A DNA stretch of 64,000 nt from CAZUDI01 sp964618975 (GCA_964618975.1 CAZUDI010000001.1:199791-263790), one strand, 5' to 3'; counted from the first letter of the stretch, positions 43,622-52,697 are shown. Notes: a model not told the origin generated them from the letters alone. Translations and numbers: made by a program.

Positions 43622-44115
43622 ACCACCAACCTCTGCATGCGGCGACAGCTGGAATGACACACGCCCACGGCCAGGGCATCACTGGCGTCCGGGGAGGGGA
43701 TCGAGCGCGCCGGCAGGTTCAGGATCGTGCACACCATGGCTGCCACCTGATCCTTGCCCGCCTGGCCATAGCCGCAGGTGGCCTTCTTGATCTCGGTGGG
43801 GGCATATTCGAAGACCGGGATATCGAGCAGGGAGGCGGCGAGGATGGCGACCCCGCGTGCCTGACCGAGCTTCAGTGCCGTGGCCGCATTCTTGTAGTGA
43901 AACGAGGTCTCCAGCGCCACCTCTGCGGGGTGATAGGCCTCGAACACGGACCTCAGTTCCAGGAAGATCGCCCTGAGCCTCTCAGGGAGCTCATCCCCGC
44001 CGGGACGGATGGCGCCATGCGCCACATGGCGCAGGCTGGTGGACGTCTGTCCCATGATCTCGATCACCCCATATCCGGTGATGCGGGTTCCCGGATCGAT
44101 GCCACAGATAATCAT
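43618..44115 (-). CDS. ruvC: Crossover junction endodeoxyribonuclease RuvC
   Basis: 165 residues. The acidic active site begins ICGIDPGTRITGYG, followed by ALETSFHYKNAATALKLGQARG and YAPTEIKKATCGYGQAGKDQV, and ends in DASDALAVGVCH, so the catalytic Asp/Glu residues are seen. It resolves Holliday junctions. ATG overlaps the yebC stop by ATGA. Confidence 0.96.
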   Translation of the reverse strand: MIICGIDPGTRITGYGVIEIMGQTSTSLRHVAHGAIRPGGDELPERLRAIFLELRSVFEAYHPAEVALETSFHYKNAATALKLGQARGVAILAASLLDIPVFEYAPTEIKKATCGYGQAGKDQVAAMVCTILNLPARSIPSPDASDALAVGVCHSSCRRMQRLVV

Positions 44116-44864
44116 GCCTCTTGCAGCTTGGCCATTTCGTCGTCATCGATGTCGAAGTTGGAGGAGACGGCCTGAACGTCTTCGAGGTCCTCCAGGGCGT
44201 CCAGCAGCTTCAGGGTCTGCAGGGCGTGCTTGCCGGTCAGCTTGACATTGGTCTGGGGGATCATGGAGATCTCCAGGGACTCGTATTCGATCTGCTTGTC
44301 CTCCAGGGCCGCCCGCAGGTCCTCCAGATTCTCCGGGGCGATGAGGATCTCGAAGGTATCCCCCTGGTCGGTGATATCATCGGCGCCGGCACCGAGCGCG
44401 ATGTCATAGAGGGTGTCCTCGTCCACGGCGGACTTGTCGACAGAGGCAAAGCCCTTCTTGTCGAACATCCAGCTCACACAGCCGGTCTCGCCCAGGTTTC
44501 CGTTGTGTTTGGAGAAGAGGTGTCGTATATCGGCCACCGCGCGGTTCTTGTTGTCCGTCAGCACATCCACCATGACGGCGACGCCGCCGGGGCCGTAGCC
44601 TTCGTAGGAGGATTCTTCGAGGCTGTAGCCCTCGAGCTCGCCGGTGCCCTTCTTGATGGCACGCTCGATGTTTTCCTTGGGCATATTGGCCGTCTTGGCC
44701 GAACTCACCGCGGCGCGCAGACGCGCGTTGCCCTCGACATCACCGCCCCCCATACGAGCCGCCACGGTGATCTCCTTGATAATCTTGGAGAACAGCTTGC
44801 CGCGCTTGGCATCCTGGGCCCCCTTTTTGTGCTTGATGGTGCTCCATTTATTGTGACCGGACAT
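44112..44864 (-). CDS. yebC: YebC/TACO1-family protein
   Basis: 250 residues. It opens SGHNKWSTIKHKKGAQDAKRG, the universal YebC start, and has the usual ERAIKKGTGELEG and YEGYGPGGVAVMVD. Members regulate transcription or relieve ribosome stalling at proline stretches. AAAGGGGG precedes the ATG at 44864. First gene of the yebC-ruvCAB operon, a common arrangement. Confidence 0.93.
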   Translation of the reverse strand: MSGHNKWSTIKHKKGAQDAKRGKLFSKIIKEITVAARMGGGDVEGNARLRAAVSSAKTANMPKENIERAIKKGTGELEGYSLEESSYEGYGPGGVAVMVDVLTDNKNRAVADIRHLFSKHNGNLGETGCVSWMFDKKGFASVDKSAVDEDTLYDIALGAGADDITDQGDTFEILIAPENLEDLRAALEDKQIEYESLEISMIPQTNVKLTGKHALQTLKLLDALEDLEDVQAVSSNFDIDDDEMAKLQEA

Positions 44865-44894
44865 ACAACCCCCTTTAGTTGTGTTTCTGGCCAC

Positions 44895-45240
44895 TTTCTA
44901 GCACAAAGCACTGTTGTGCGCAATCAGCGGCACACGGCGTTTGTCAGATCATCCGAGGCCTTGCCAGACGTCCCCGGGATGGCCATCGACCCTGAAAGGC
45001 TTTTGTCTTTAGCGGCAAGAGCATCGCTGGAATCCCGCGGTAAAAGGCCCCATACAAGATTTGGGTAAAGACCGGGGCCATAGCCCGGAGCAGTTGCGGA
45101 TCTTATTCCCGCAGGCACTCAGGATGGCTTTGATGTCGTCCCCATCCCTGGAGACGATTAGGCTCCCGGGACGGGGCTCGAGCTGCATGTGACCGACCTG
45201 CGGCTCCGTCACCTCACATGCACACACCTGACGGCCCGGA
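44895..45240. other. Intergenic region, no supported gene
   Basis: 346 bp upstream of yebC and downstream of the activase gene. Short minus-strand frames exist (45009-45227 and 44924-45118) but have no ribosome site or recognisable family. The yebC promoter should lie here; none is clear. Confidence 0.4.
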
Positions 45241-46221
45241 TCACGCCTGATACGCGGTCGTGGTGCCGGCCACGGCCGGCACCCCCTCCGCGCGCATCAG
45301 CTGTGCCAGCTCCCTGATCCGCTGCTCGGCCTGGCCGACCGCCGGGGTCTCGAGCTCCGCCAGGGGATAGTCAAGCCCCAGGCTGGCATACTTCTCGACC
45401 CCCAGCTTGCGGTAGCGCAGCAGCTGCACCTGCCGGACGCATGCGTTCAACTCGGCCGCGACGAATCTCGCGGTCGCGACGAGGTTGGCTTCATCGTCGT
45501 TGTAGCCGGGTATCACCGGCACCCGGATCACCATGGGCTTGCCGGAGCGTGCCGTCGAGCGGATGTTCTCGAGGATGCGCTCGTTGCCCACCCCGGTGCA
45601 GTGCCGGTGCCGCTCCGGGTCCATATGCTTGATGTCGCAGATGATCAGGTCGGCCTGCGGCGCGACCTCTTCGAGGATCCGCGGCTGGACATGCATGGCC
45701 GTCTCGAGACAGGTATGCAGCCGCTCCCGGCGGCAGAGTCGCAGCAGCTCCCGCGTGAAGCGCCACTGGAGAAGCGGCTCACCGCCCGAGACGGTCACTC
45801 CGCCGCCGGAGCGTTCATAGAACGGCACATCCCGCCGGATGACCTGCATCACCTCCTCGAGACTCATCCACGCGCCCCAAGTGATGATCGCCTCGGCCGG
45901 GCAGGCCTCGACACAGGCCCGGCAGGCGGAACAGACCGCACGGTCGATGCCTGCGACAAGGCCCCCGCTGAAGACGAGGGCCTCCCGGGGGCAGGCCTCG
46001 AGGCACAGGCCACACTTGTCCGAGCCGAGGCAGCGGTTAGGGCGCAGCCCCACCTCGGGAGCGGCCCGGAGGCTTTCGGGATTGCTGCACCACAGGCAAT
46101 GCTGCGTACAGCCCTTGAGGAAGATCTCGGTCCGGATGCCGGGTCCATCGTGCACCGTGTAGCGCTGGATATTGAAGACGCAGCCGCGATGCGGTTCACC
46201 TGCTGACCGATCACTGACCAA
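45241..46221 (-). CDS. Glycyl-radical enzyme activating enzyme (radical SAM)
   Basis: 326 residues from the TTG at 46221. NIQRYTVHDGPGIRTEIFLKGC and CTQHCLWCSNPES (CxxxCxxC) are the activase signature. A two-cluster ferredoxin insert follows (CGLCLEACP, CSACRACVEACP), then GGGVTVSGGEPLLQ and the barrel. It abstracts hydrogen from a specific Gly of the enzyme encoded just upstream. The start is unclear: no ATG/GTG lies in frame close to the domain, the nearest being ATG 46311 or 46335, and those would read through an interspersed repeat. The 223-bp gap after the glycyl-radical gene holds that repeat. Confidence 0.88.
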   Translation of the reverse strand: MVSDRSAGEPHRGCVFNIQRYTVHDGPGIRTEIFLKGCTQHCLWCSNPESLRAAPEVGLRPNRCLGSDKCGLCLEACPREALVFSGGLVAGIDRAVCSACRACVEACPAEAIITWGAWMSLEEVMQVIRRDVPFYERSGGGVTVSGGEPLLQWRFTRELLRLCRRERLHTCLETAMHVQPRILEEVAPQADLIICDIKHMDPERHRHCTGVGNERILENIRSTARSGKPMVIRVPVIPGYNDDEANLVATARFVAAELNACVRQVQLLRYRKLGVEKYASLGLDYPLAELETPAVGQAEQRIRELAQLMRAEGVPAVAGTTTAYQA

Positions 46222-46227
46222 ACGAGA

Positions 46228-46304
46228 ATCATGGGCATGAACCCCAGGGCAAGCCCTGGACCCTGCTTTCCGCCGCAAGCGGCGGGGAATCTGACCCTCA
46301 GGCC
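46228..46304 (+). repeat. Interspersed repeat, best-preserved copy
   Basis: Contains both perfect hairpins, CCAGGGCAAGCCCTGG and CCGCCGCAAGCGGCGG, between ATCATGGGCATGAACC and GACCCTCAGGCC. It lies between the glycyl-radical enzyme gene and its activase, oriented against them. Confidence 0.85.
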
Positions 46305-46444
46305 AGTGCATCTGCTTGGATCGTTCATCTGGCATTATAGGCCTCGCCGAATCCAACCGACGCGTTTGCCGGGGTTGATGTCGCTCCAGGTGAAGATCCC
46401 GGTTGCAGCGGCAGGATATGCGGCCGCAACCGGGACGACCGTCG

Positions 46445-48985
46445 TCAATCGAACGAAAGCTCGGTGCGACCGATAATGTCGTCCTGTAGGCTGCGGCTGA
46501 GCTCGGTAAAAGGCGCACTGTAGCCGGCCACGCGCACATACAGGCCCCGGCCGTACTTGAGTGGATTTGCCTGCGCATCCAGCAAGGTCTCCCTGCTGAC
46601 GACATTAAACTGGCTGTGAAGCCCCTTGCGCTGGAAGAAGGTCTGCATCAGGTCGATGAAATTCTGCTCGCCGGTTTCGCCCGTCAGGGCCGCGGGGGTG
46701 AACTTCCAGTTCAGCAGGGTGCCATTGCCGGCGCGGGCGTGGTTGAGCTTGGTGACTGACATGGCGATGGCCGTGGGCCCCTTGACATCGTGGGACGCGA
46801 CCTTGGTGTGCACCGCGCCCAGGCAATCCGAGACCGCCTCGCCGGCCTGACGGCCGTCGGGCGAGGCCCATTGAAGCTGCCCGATGGGGACATTGGCCGA
46901 GACCGAGTAGACCCCCGGCTGGAAGACCCCGCCATGGGCGGTCGGCCTGCCTTCGATATGCTTGCAGTAGGTGTCGAACGCAAAGCGGGCCAGCTCGTCG
47001 GCATAATCATCGTCATTGCCGTAATGATGAACCTTCTCGCTGTTGACCAGGGCGCAGAGGGTCTCAAAGCCCTCCCAGTTCTTCTCGAGTGCCTCCAGCA
47101 AGTCCGCGCCGCTGACGCGCCCTTCTTCGAAAACCAGTTGCTTGATCGCGGCCAGGCCGTCAGCCACCGTGCCCACACCGACCCCCTGGGGCCCGCTGAA
47201 GTTGTACTTGGCGCCGCCGGCGGAGACATCGAGGCCCCTGTCGATGCAGTCATCGACCAGCAGCGAGAGGTAGGGCAGGGGTTTGAGCTGCTGGTGGGCC
47301 AGGTCCATGATATTGATGCAGCGGGTCATGAGGTCGCACCAGTATTTCATCTGGGAGTCATAGGCCGTCAGCACCTCGTCGAAGCCCTTGAAATCCGCCA
47401 GGGAGCCCGTGGCCAGGCCCAGCTGTCCGCCGGCCCCGGCGCAGACCGGGTGGCGCGGACAGTGCTCGCCGCAGGCCAGGCAGCGGCCGTTGTTGATGGC
47501 CAGTTCCAGAATCTTGGACATGCTGAAGTAGGCGGCATCGTGCCAGCCGTATTCACGCCCGGCGGCATCCACCTCCACACAGCCGACCACGCAGTAGTCG
47601 CGGGCGTCTTCGAGCGAGCGGCCCTTGGCGGTCATGGCCGGGATGATGACCTCGTCGTTGAAGATCTTGGGCTCGCCCATACCCATCTTGACGATCTTGG
47701 TTACCTTGACCCACAGGTCGCGCGGGGAGTTGGCGTGGAAGCGCACCGCGTTCCAGGGGCCGGCCAGGCGGGTATGCGGCAGGGCGTCCAGGAACATGTA
47801 GGTCAGGTCGTTGGTCGCGTCAAAGCCCTGGGTGTCCTGTCCGCCGAGGGTGATGCAGCTGCCGCCGACATGCCGGCCGCTGTTGGCATCCACCGTGAGC
47901 ATGTCGCGAATCTTCATGAGCTCCTGGATCTTGAGTAGCTGGGCCTCGATCAATTCCTGGGCGAAGTCTTTCGTAATGAGCCCGGCATCTACATCGCGGC
48001 GGTAGAAAGGGTAGAGGTACTGGTCGATGCGGCCGTAGGAGACCGAGTGCCCATTGGACTCGATCAGGATGATGTTGGAGACGAAATACCACAGCTGCAT
48101 GACCTCGTAGAAGTTCCGGGGTGGATTCTCGGCGGTCCAGGCCAGATTGGCGGCGATGGCCTCGAGCTCCTGCCGGCGTTGATCGTTGCCGGCCCGCTCT
48201 GCCCTTTGCCCGGCCAGGACGGCATACCTCTTGATATAGTTGATCACGGCATCGATCACGATCAGCTCGGCGCGGTAGAAGTCGCGCCGCTTGAGGTCGG
48301 CGGGCAGGTGGGGGTCGATCCCGGCGAGCTTGTCCTCCACCCGCTTCCTGAGCCCTGACCAGCCGTGGCAGAAGATGAAGTCGTAGTTGGGCGAGACGTG
48401 CCCTACCCCACCGTACATGTAGAGCAGCAACAGGAAGACGCCCTTGCCGACCGAGGCCGTGCCTTTATTTTCATCCTCGTCCATCATGTTCAGGATGCGG
48501 TCGGATACGGTTCGACCCTGCCAGTAGGGATGGATCGCCTTGAGGCGTTCGTCGGTTTCCGGGCTGGAGTAGTACTGGTCGTGCGCGCGCTCCATGAAGG
48601 GGAAGTTTTCGATCTCGTTGATGATCCAGTCGAGCGAGAACTCCGGAAATATCGGGCCGGCATTCGGCGGAGCGCCGGCATTGCCCACGATCAGTTCGTC
48701 GTCGTAGATGTCGATGGGGATGTTTTCCATGATGTAGGCCAGGGACTTGGCGCACTTGATGATCTGAGTTTCACCATCGAATTTCTGGTAGGCCTCGGTC
48801 AGCAGGCAGGCCCGTTCGGCATCGACCGAATAATAGGTTCCATTGATTATGCGTTCGCGCAACCTGTTGATGCGGGGATAGGGTGAATCGTTATCCCACA
48901 TGGCAGATACGCCAACGCCCCAGTCCTTGTCGATCGCTTCGATACCACACGGTCGTGAAACGCGCATTTCAGGCAGTGCCCTCAT
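46445..48985 (-). CDS. Glycyl-radical enzyme, substrate unassigned (lyase/dehydratase/decarboxylase type)
   Basis: 846 residues. The catalytic Cys and Glu lie in DYCVVGCVEVDAAG (about residues 469 and 471), followed by YGWHDAAYF; the GCVE form excludes pyruvate formate-lyase (CC) and fits dehydratases, C-N lyases or arylacetate decarboxylases. The radical Gly is in LYVRVAGYSAPFTEL about 25 residues from the end. An unusual Cys-rich loop, CLACGEHCPRHPVC (502-515), follows the active-site segment. No microcompartment, small-subunit or amine-pathway genes are near. AAGGAG lies 6 bases before the ATG at 48985; the ATG at 48991 is too close to it. The activase is downstream and a TetR regulator is divergent. 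Confidence 0.9.
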   Translation of the reverse strand: MRALPEMRVSRPCGIEAIDKDWGVGVSAMWDNDSPYPRINRLRERIINGTYYSVDAERACLLTEAYQKFDGETQIIKCAKSLAYIMENIPIDIYDDELIVGNAGAPPNAGPIFPEFSLDWIINEIENFPFMERAHDQYYSSPETDERLKAIHPYWQGRTVSDRILNMMDEDENKGTASVGKGVFLLLLYMYGGVGHVSPNYDFIFCHGWSGLRKRVEDKLAGIDPHLPADLKRRDFYRAELIVIDAVINYIKRYAVLAGQRAERAGNDQRRQELEAIAANLAWTAENPPRNFYEVMQLWYFVSNIILIESNGHSVSYGRIDQYLYPFYRRDVDAGLITKDFAQELIEAQLLKIQELMKIRDMLTVDANSGRHVGGSCITLGGQDTQGFDATNDLTYMFLDALPHTRLAGPWNAVRFHANSPRDLWVKVTKIVKMGMGEPKIFNDEVIIPAMTAKGRSLEDARDYCVVGCVEVDAAGREYGWHDAAYFSMSKILELAINNGRCLACGEHCPRHPVCAGAGGQLGLATGSLADFKGFDEVLTAYDSQMKYWCDLMTRCINIMDLAHQQLKPLPYLSLLVDDCIDRGLDVSAGGAKYNFSGPQGVGVGTVADGLAAIKQLVFEEGRVSGADLLEALEKNWEGFETLCALVNSEKVHHYGNDDDYADELARFAFDTYCKHIEGRPTAHGGVFQPGVYSVSANVPIGQLQWASPDGRQAGEAVSDCLGAVHTKVASHDVKGPTAIAMSVTKLNHARAGNGTLLNWKFTPAALTGETGEQNFIDLMQTFFQRKGLHSQFNVVSRETLLDAQANPLKYGRGLYVRVAGYSAPFTELSRSLQDDIIGRTELSFD

Positions 48986-49012
48986 AAACATCTCCTTGTC
49001 AGACCTTTATTG

Positions 49013-49025
49013 ATAACACTGTTAT
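49013..49025. promoter_or_regulatory. Palindromic operator candidate of the glycyl-radical operon
   Basis: ATAACA-C-TGTTAT is a perfect 6-bp dyad, 28 bp upstream of the glycyl-radical start, in an AT-rich patch between that gene and the divergent TetR gene. It is the expected place for a TetR repressor site. Confidence 0.5.
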
Positions 49026-49130
49026 TGTTATTGAGTACACCGTTCATGCTTCAACGTCAAGCCTGAACATGATCAAGCATCCGGGCAGGCCTTGGGTGAG
49101 CATCTGACGTAAGCCAGTTCATTTCATGCA

Positions 49131-49220
49131 TGATAAACTTGGGTATGCCCCCCGGGGCAAACGCCGGGCCCCCCTTGACGACGCCAGTGGTATGGAATGC
49201 GACCCCGAGCGATTAAGATG
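49131..49220 (+). repeat. Interspersed about 85-bp repeat copy
   Basis: GGGTATGCCCCCCGGGGCAA, GACGACGCCAGTGG, GGAATGCGACCCCGAGCG, ATTAAG. It occupies the middle of the glycyl-radical / TetR divergent region. Confidence 0.6.
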
Positions 49221-49374
49221 ATGAAGATGCTGAATTGCCAATACGTGAAGCTGCGTCGGGCCGCCGTGATTGACCCCTTGAATATATTGGGCTAATAGAT
49301 TAGCCAGCCTGATGTTGCGTTGAATATATCCAGGCAATGTCCACAAGCTAAGTTGTATGGTGGGAAATTGAGAT

Positions 49375-50016
49375 ATGGCCAACAAGCCCAGAAGACCCGA
49401 GACGATCGATGCCGAAAAGAGGCGCATGAGTGAAGTCGCCTTGAAGATGATCTCTGTCGGCGGACTCAAATCGCTGAGCATGCGCAAGCTGGCCCAGCAA
49501 CTCAAAATATCGCCATCGACCATTTACAATTATTTCCGCAATCGCGACGAACTCTATCTCTATGTCCTGAACCGGGGGTTCGAGCTTCTCTATGAAGAAT
49601 TCCGCCGGGCATATGACTCGCAGGATGAACCTGTCGCCAGGTTGCGGGCCATGGCAACGGCGTTCTTGCGGTTCGGCAAGCGTGAACCGAACTACATCGG
49701 CATCATGTTCACCATGGACGTGCCAAAATATCGCGACTATATCGGCACAAAACACGAGCGGACGGCATCGTATGAGCTGAGCACCGCCCTGAGGGTGCTG
49801 GATTTCTTGATCCTGGTCCTTTATGAAATCGCAGAGGTCAATCCGGCCATCGCCAGGGACGATGTCCCCTATCATGCCTTCAAGATATCCAACGAACTGA
49901 TCGGCCTCGTGTCGATTATCAACAGCAACCTCATATCCTACCTGATCGATGACATCGATACGCAGGTAAACAGGGTATTGGATGATGCTATGAGGCCCTT
50001 CGAACCGCGTGGTTGA
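49375..50016 (+). CDS. TetR-family transcriptional regulator
   Basis: 213 residues. The N-terminal helix-turn-helix reads MRKLAQQLKISPSTIYNYF RNRDEL (about residues 40-63), a classical TetR recognition helix. The C-terminal ligand domain has no family-level match to recall. The gene is divergent from the glycyl-radical enzyme gene, 389 bp apart, with a short palindrome between. It probably represses that operon and responds to its substrate or a product. Confidence 0.85.
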   Translation: MANKPRRPETIDAEKRRMSEVALKMISVGGLKSLSMRKLAQQLKISPSTIYNYFRNRDELYLYVLNRGFELLYEEFRRAYDSQDEPVARLRAMATAFLRFGKREPNYIGIMFTMDVPKYRDYIGTKHERTASYELSTALRVLDFLILVLYEIAEVNPAIARDDVPYHAFKISNELIGLVSIINSNLISYLIDDIDTQVNRVLDDAMRPFEPRG

Positions 50017-50506
50017 AGGGCCGGCTGTCCCTCAGGAACTCGCCGGATCCCTTACCCTGGGGTGTCGATGTGCGCCGCCATATGATATCGGCCGGAACCG
50101 CACATCTTAAAGGCCGGCAAGGACACACCTCCTTGGGCCGACCCCAGCCCTATGCGTGCACCCTTGCCGGACGAGGAGGCGCTTTGGTCATCGATCGAGA
50201 CGCAGGGGTACCGGCCGGCGGCCCGAGCGGATGAACAAGGTCGGGTTGAGGGGCAGACCGATCCTGAGCCGATCCTGTCTTATCAGGCCTGAAGCTTTGC
50301 CGGGGGGTCATTTTTTATCTTTTCAATCTGAGGACTTGCCGTTGTATTGCCGATTGACTCGCCGAGGGTTTCCCTGTATTTTTTCAGGTCGGGACAGGAA
50401 CGCCGGAAAAGGAGGCCTCCCTGGTGAGGGGGGGGCCCCCGCACAGCGATTCACAACGGTTCGTCTGTGACGCGAAGGTCCCCCACATCACATGAAAGGA
50501 AGGCAT
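50017..50506. other. Intergenic region, no gene seen
   Basis: 490 bp between the TetR gene and asd. Open frames at 50013-50234 and 50156-50470 have no ribosome site or protein-like composition. No repeat copy or terminator stands out. Confidence 0.45.
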
Positions 50507-51622
50507 ATGGTTAAGGTCGGCTTTATCGGATGGCGCGGCATGGTGGGTTCGGTTCTCATGGATCGCATGCGCTCAGAGAACGATTTCCACGGCTTCGAGG
50601 CCGTGTTCTTCACGACCTCCCAGGTGGGTCAGGAGGGTCCGGACGTGGGGATGACGATTCCCCCGCTCAAGGATGCCTATGATACCACCGAACTCGCCAC
50701 GACCGATATCATCGTCACCTGCCAGGGCAGCGACCACACCAAAAAGGTCTATCCCCAACTCCGCCAGGCCGGGTGGAAGGGATTGTGGATCGATGCCGCC
50801 TCGAGCCTCAGGCTGGAGGAGACGAGCGTGATCGTGCTCGATCCGGTGAACCGCTCCGTGATCGACCAGGCCCTCGCAAGCGGCGTGAAGGACTTCATCG
50901 GCGGCAACTGCACGGTGAGCCTCATGCTCATGGCCGTCGGCGGCCTGTTCCAGGAGGGTCTCGTGGAGTGGGCCACCTCCATGACCTATCAGGCGGCCTC
51001 CGGGGCCGGGGCCAAGAACATGCGCGAACTCGTGGAGCAGATGGCCTTCATCGGCACGGCCGCGAAAGACCTCCTCAAAGAGCCGACCGCCGTCGCCCTG
51101 GAACTCGATCGCGCGGTGCTCGCCGCCATGCACGACCCGCACTTCCCCACCCGGAACTTCGGCTTCCCCCTGGCAGGCAGCGTGCTGCCCTGGATCGACA
51201 GCGCCATGGAAAACGGGCAGAGCCGGGAGGAATGGAAGGGTATCACCGAGACCAACAAGATCCTCAATACGCGCACGCCCATCCCCGTGGACGGTATCTG
51301 TGTGCGTGTGGGGGCCATGCGTTGTCATTCCCAGGCTCTGACCCTCAAGCTCACGCGGGATCTGCCCCTGGCCGAGATCGAGGCCATCATCGCCCGGGCC
51401 AACCCGTGGGTGAAGGTGATCCCCAACACCAAAGAAGCGACCCTCGCCCATCTGACTCCGGCCGCGGTGACCGGCACGCTCGACGTCCCGGTGGGCCGCA
51501 TCCGCAAGCTCAACCTCGGGCCGGAGTACCTCAGCCTCTTCACCGTGGGCGACCAGCTCCTCTGGGGTGCGGCCGAGCCTATCCGTCGCATGTTCAGGAT
51601 CGCGCTGGAGCATCTGGGCTGA
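50507..51622 (+). CDS. asd: Aspartate-semialdehyde dehydrogenase
   Basis: 371 residues, the length of the enterobacterial Asd type. VKVGFIGWRGMVGSVLMDRM is the NADP site, GGNCTVSLMLMAVGG holds the catalytic Cys, and SGAGAKNM and RVGAMRCHSQALT hold the substrate Arg and catalytic His. It makes aspartate semialdehyde for lysine/diaminopimelate, threonine and methionine. AAAGGAAGGCAT precedes ATG 50507. Monocistronic as far as seen. Confidence 0.93.
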   Translation: MVKVGFIGWRGMVGSVLMDRMRSENDFHGFEAVFFTTSQVGQEGPDVGMTIPPLKDAYDTTELATTDIIVTCQGSDHTKKVYPQLRQAGWKGLWIDAASSLRLEETSVIVLDPVNRSVIDQALASGVKDFIGGNCTVSLMLMAVGGLFQEGLVEWATSMTYQAASGAGAKNMRELVEQMAFIGTAAKDLLKEPTAVALELDRAVLAAMHDPHFPTRNFGFPLAGSVLPWIDSAMENGQSREEWKGITETNKILNTRTPIPVDGICVRVGAMRCHSQALTLKLTRDLPLAEIEAIIARANPWVKVIPNTKEATLAHLTPAAVTGTLDVPVGRIRKLNLGPEYLSLFTVGDQLLWGAAEPIRRMFRIALEHLG

Positions 51623-51715
51623 ACGCCCGGCCCCTGCGGCCCTGGCAGACCTTTGCCCCCATGCTCCGCCAGCGACCGGGGATCGGACAGAAGGGGGGCA
51701 AAGGGGTGTCTTAAT

Positions 51716-51786
51716 GCGACCTCCCCCGCTGCTTGCAGCGGAAAGCCGGGGCCTTGGGCGTGAGCTGGGATTCGTACCCCTGATTA
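51716..51786 (-). repeat. Interspersed repeat copy
   Basis: Minus strand: AATCAGGGGTACGAATCCC, CCGCTGCAAGCAGCGG; the 3' tail is lost. Confidence 0.6.
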
Positions 51787-51873
51787 AATCCTGCCGCTTG
51801 TGTTATAACACAGCTCCGGTATAATCGTGGGCCGCTGGCGCCTTGCAGAATCTGCCGCTCGAGGGAGTATGCC

Positions 51874-52476
51874 ATGATGAGGCTTTCGTATGTGTGTGTC
51901 TATCAGTTCAAGATCACCCTCAAGGGGATCAAGCCCCCCATCTGGAGGCGCATTCAGGTACCGTGTTCCTATACCTTCTGGGATCTCAGCGTGGCCCTGC
52001 AGGATGCCATGGGCTGGTTCGGTTACAACGGTCACCTGTTCGAGGTGCGTCACCCCCTCACCGGACACAGGGAGCACATCGGGATTCCCGACCTGGAGGC
52101 GCACCCCGATGCCGATGAGCTTTCATCATGGGGGTTGCACCTCTCACAATACTTCACCCGGGACAACCGCAGCGCTAAATATATCTATGATTTCAATGAC
52201 TGGTGGGAACTTACCCTCCGGCTCGAAAGGATCCTGCCCCGCGCCCTGCACCTGAGCTACCCCCGCTGTCTGGGGGGCGCGCGCGTATGCCCGCCCGAGG
52301 ATATCGGCGGGGTCATCGACTACGGGGAGTTCCTGGAGATCGTCGGCAATCCCGACCACGAAGAGCACCAGCGGATCATGGAATGGGTGGGGCAGGATTT
52401 CGATCCGGAGCGCTTCAATCCGGACGAAATCTGGTTCGACGACCCCCGGGCCCGCCTGCAGGACTTCCTGGCCTGA
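51874..52476 (+). CDS. pRiA4b ORF-3-like protein
   Basis: 200 residues. YQFKITLKGIKPPIWRRIQVP, followed by FWDLSVALQDAMGW and a C-terminal acidic DFDPERFNPDEIWFDDP, is the pattern of the plasmid pRiA4b ORF-3 family, common in bacteria and archaea. The role is unknown. GAGGGAGTATGCC precedes the ATG. The stretch NRSAKYIYDFNDWWELTLRLE is the family's usual YxYDxGDxWxH region in altered form, with W for the usual H. Confidence 0.8.
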   Translation: MMRLSYVCVYQFKITLKGIKPPIWRRIQVPCSYTFWDLSVALQDAMGWFGYNGHLFEVRHPLTGHREHIGIPDLEAHPDADELSSWGLHLSQYFTRDNRSAKYIYDFNDWWELTLRLERILPRALHLSYPRCLGGARVCPPEDIGGVIDYGEFLEIVGNPDHEEHQRIMEWVGQDFDPERFNPDEIWFDDPRARLQDFLA

Positions 52477-52510
52477 GGCGCAAGGGGCTTCGCACGCGGG
52501 GAAAGACCCT

Positions 52511-52537
52511 CCCGGCGGGGAATGCGACCCTCGGGCC
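52511..52537 (+). repeat. Interspersed repeat, 3' half
   Basis: CGGCGGGGAATGCGACCCTC plus GGGC; stands immediately before a full copy. Confidence 0.5.
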
Positions 52538-52539
52538 AG

Positions 52540-52625
52540 ACATGGATATGAGCCCCAGGACAAGCCCAAGGCCCCGGCTTTCCGCTGCAAGCGGCGGGGA
52601 ATGCGTCCCTCGGGCGATTAAAGGC
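52540..52625 (+). repeat. Interspersed about 85-bp repeat copy
   Basis: ATGGATATGAGCCCCAGG, CCGCTGCAAGCGGCGG, GTCCCTCGGGCGATTAAAGG; near consensus. Confidence 0.75.
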
Positions 52626-52697
52626 CGGACCGTCCTTTCCCGATACGCAAGATATCTGGGATGCGATTAGGGTAAGGGTTTGGGAGGGACTTGATCG

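Noticed and set aside
45009..45227. Short minus-strand frame (72 codons) between yebC and the activase
   Set aside because: Protein-like in places but no family recognised and no ribosome site; could be a remnant, not enough to call.
46231..46310. Conserved small peptide encoded by the repeats (MGMNPRASP...)
   Set aside because: The reading frame is lost in several copies (57593, 62223), so conservation is at DNA level.
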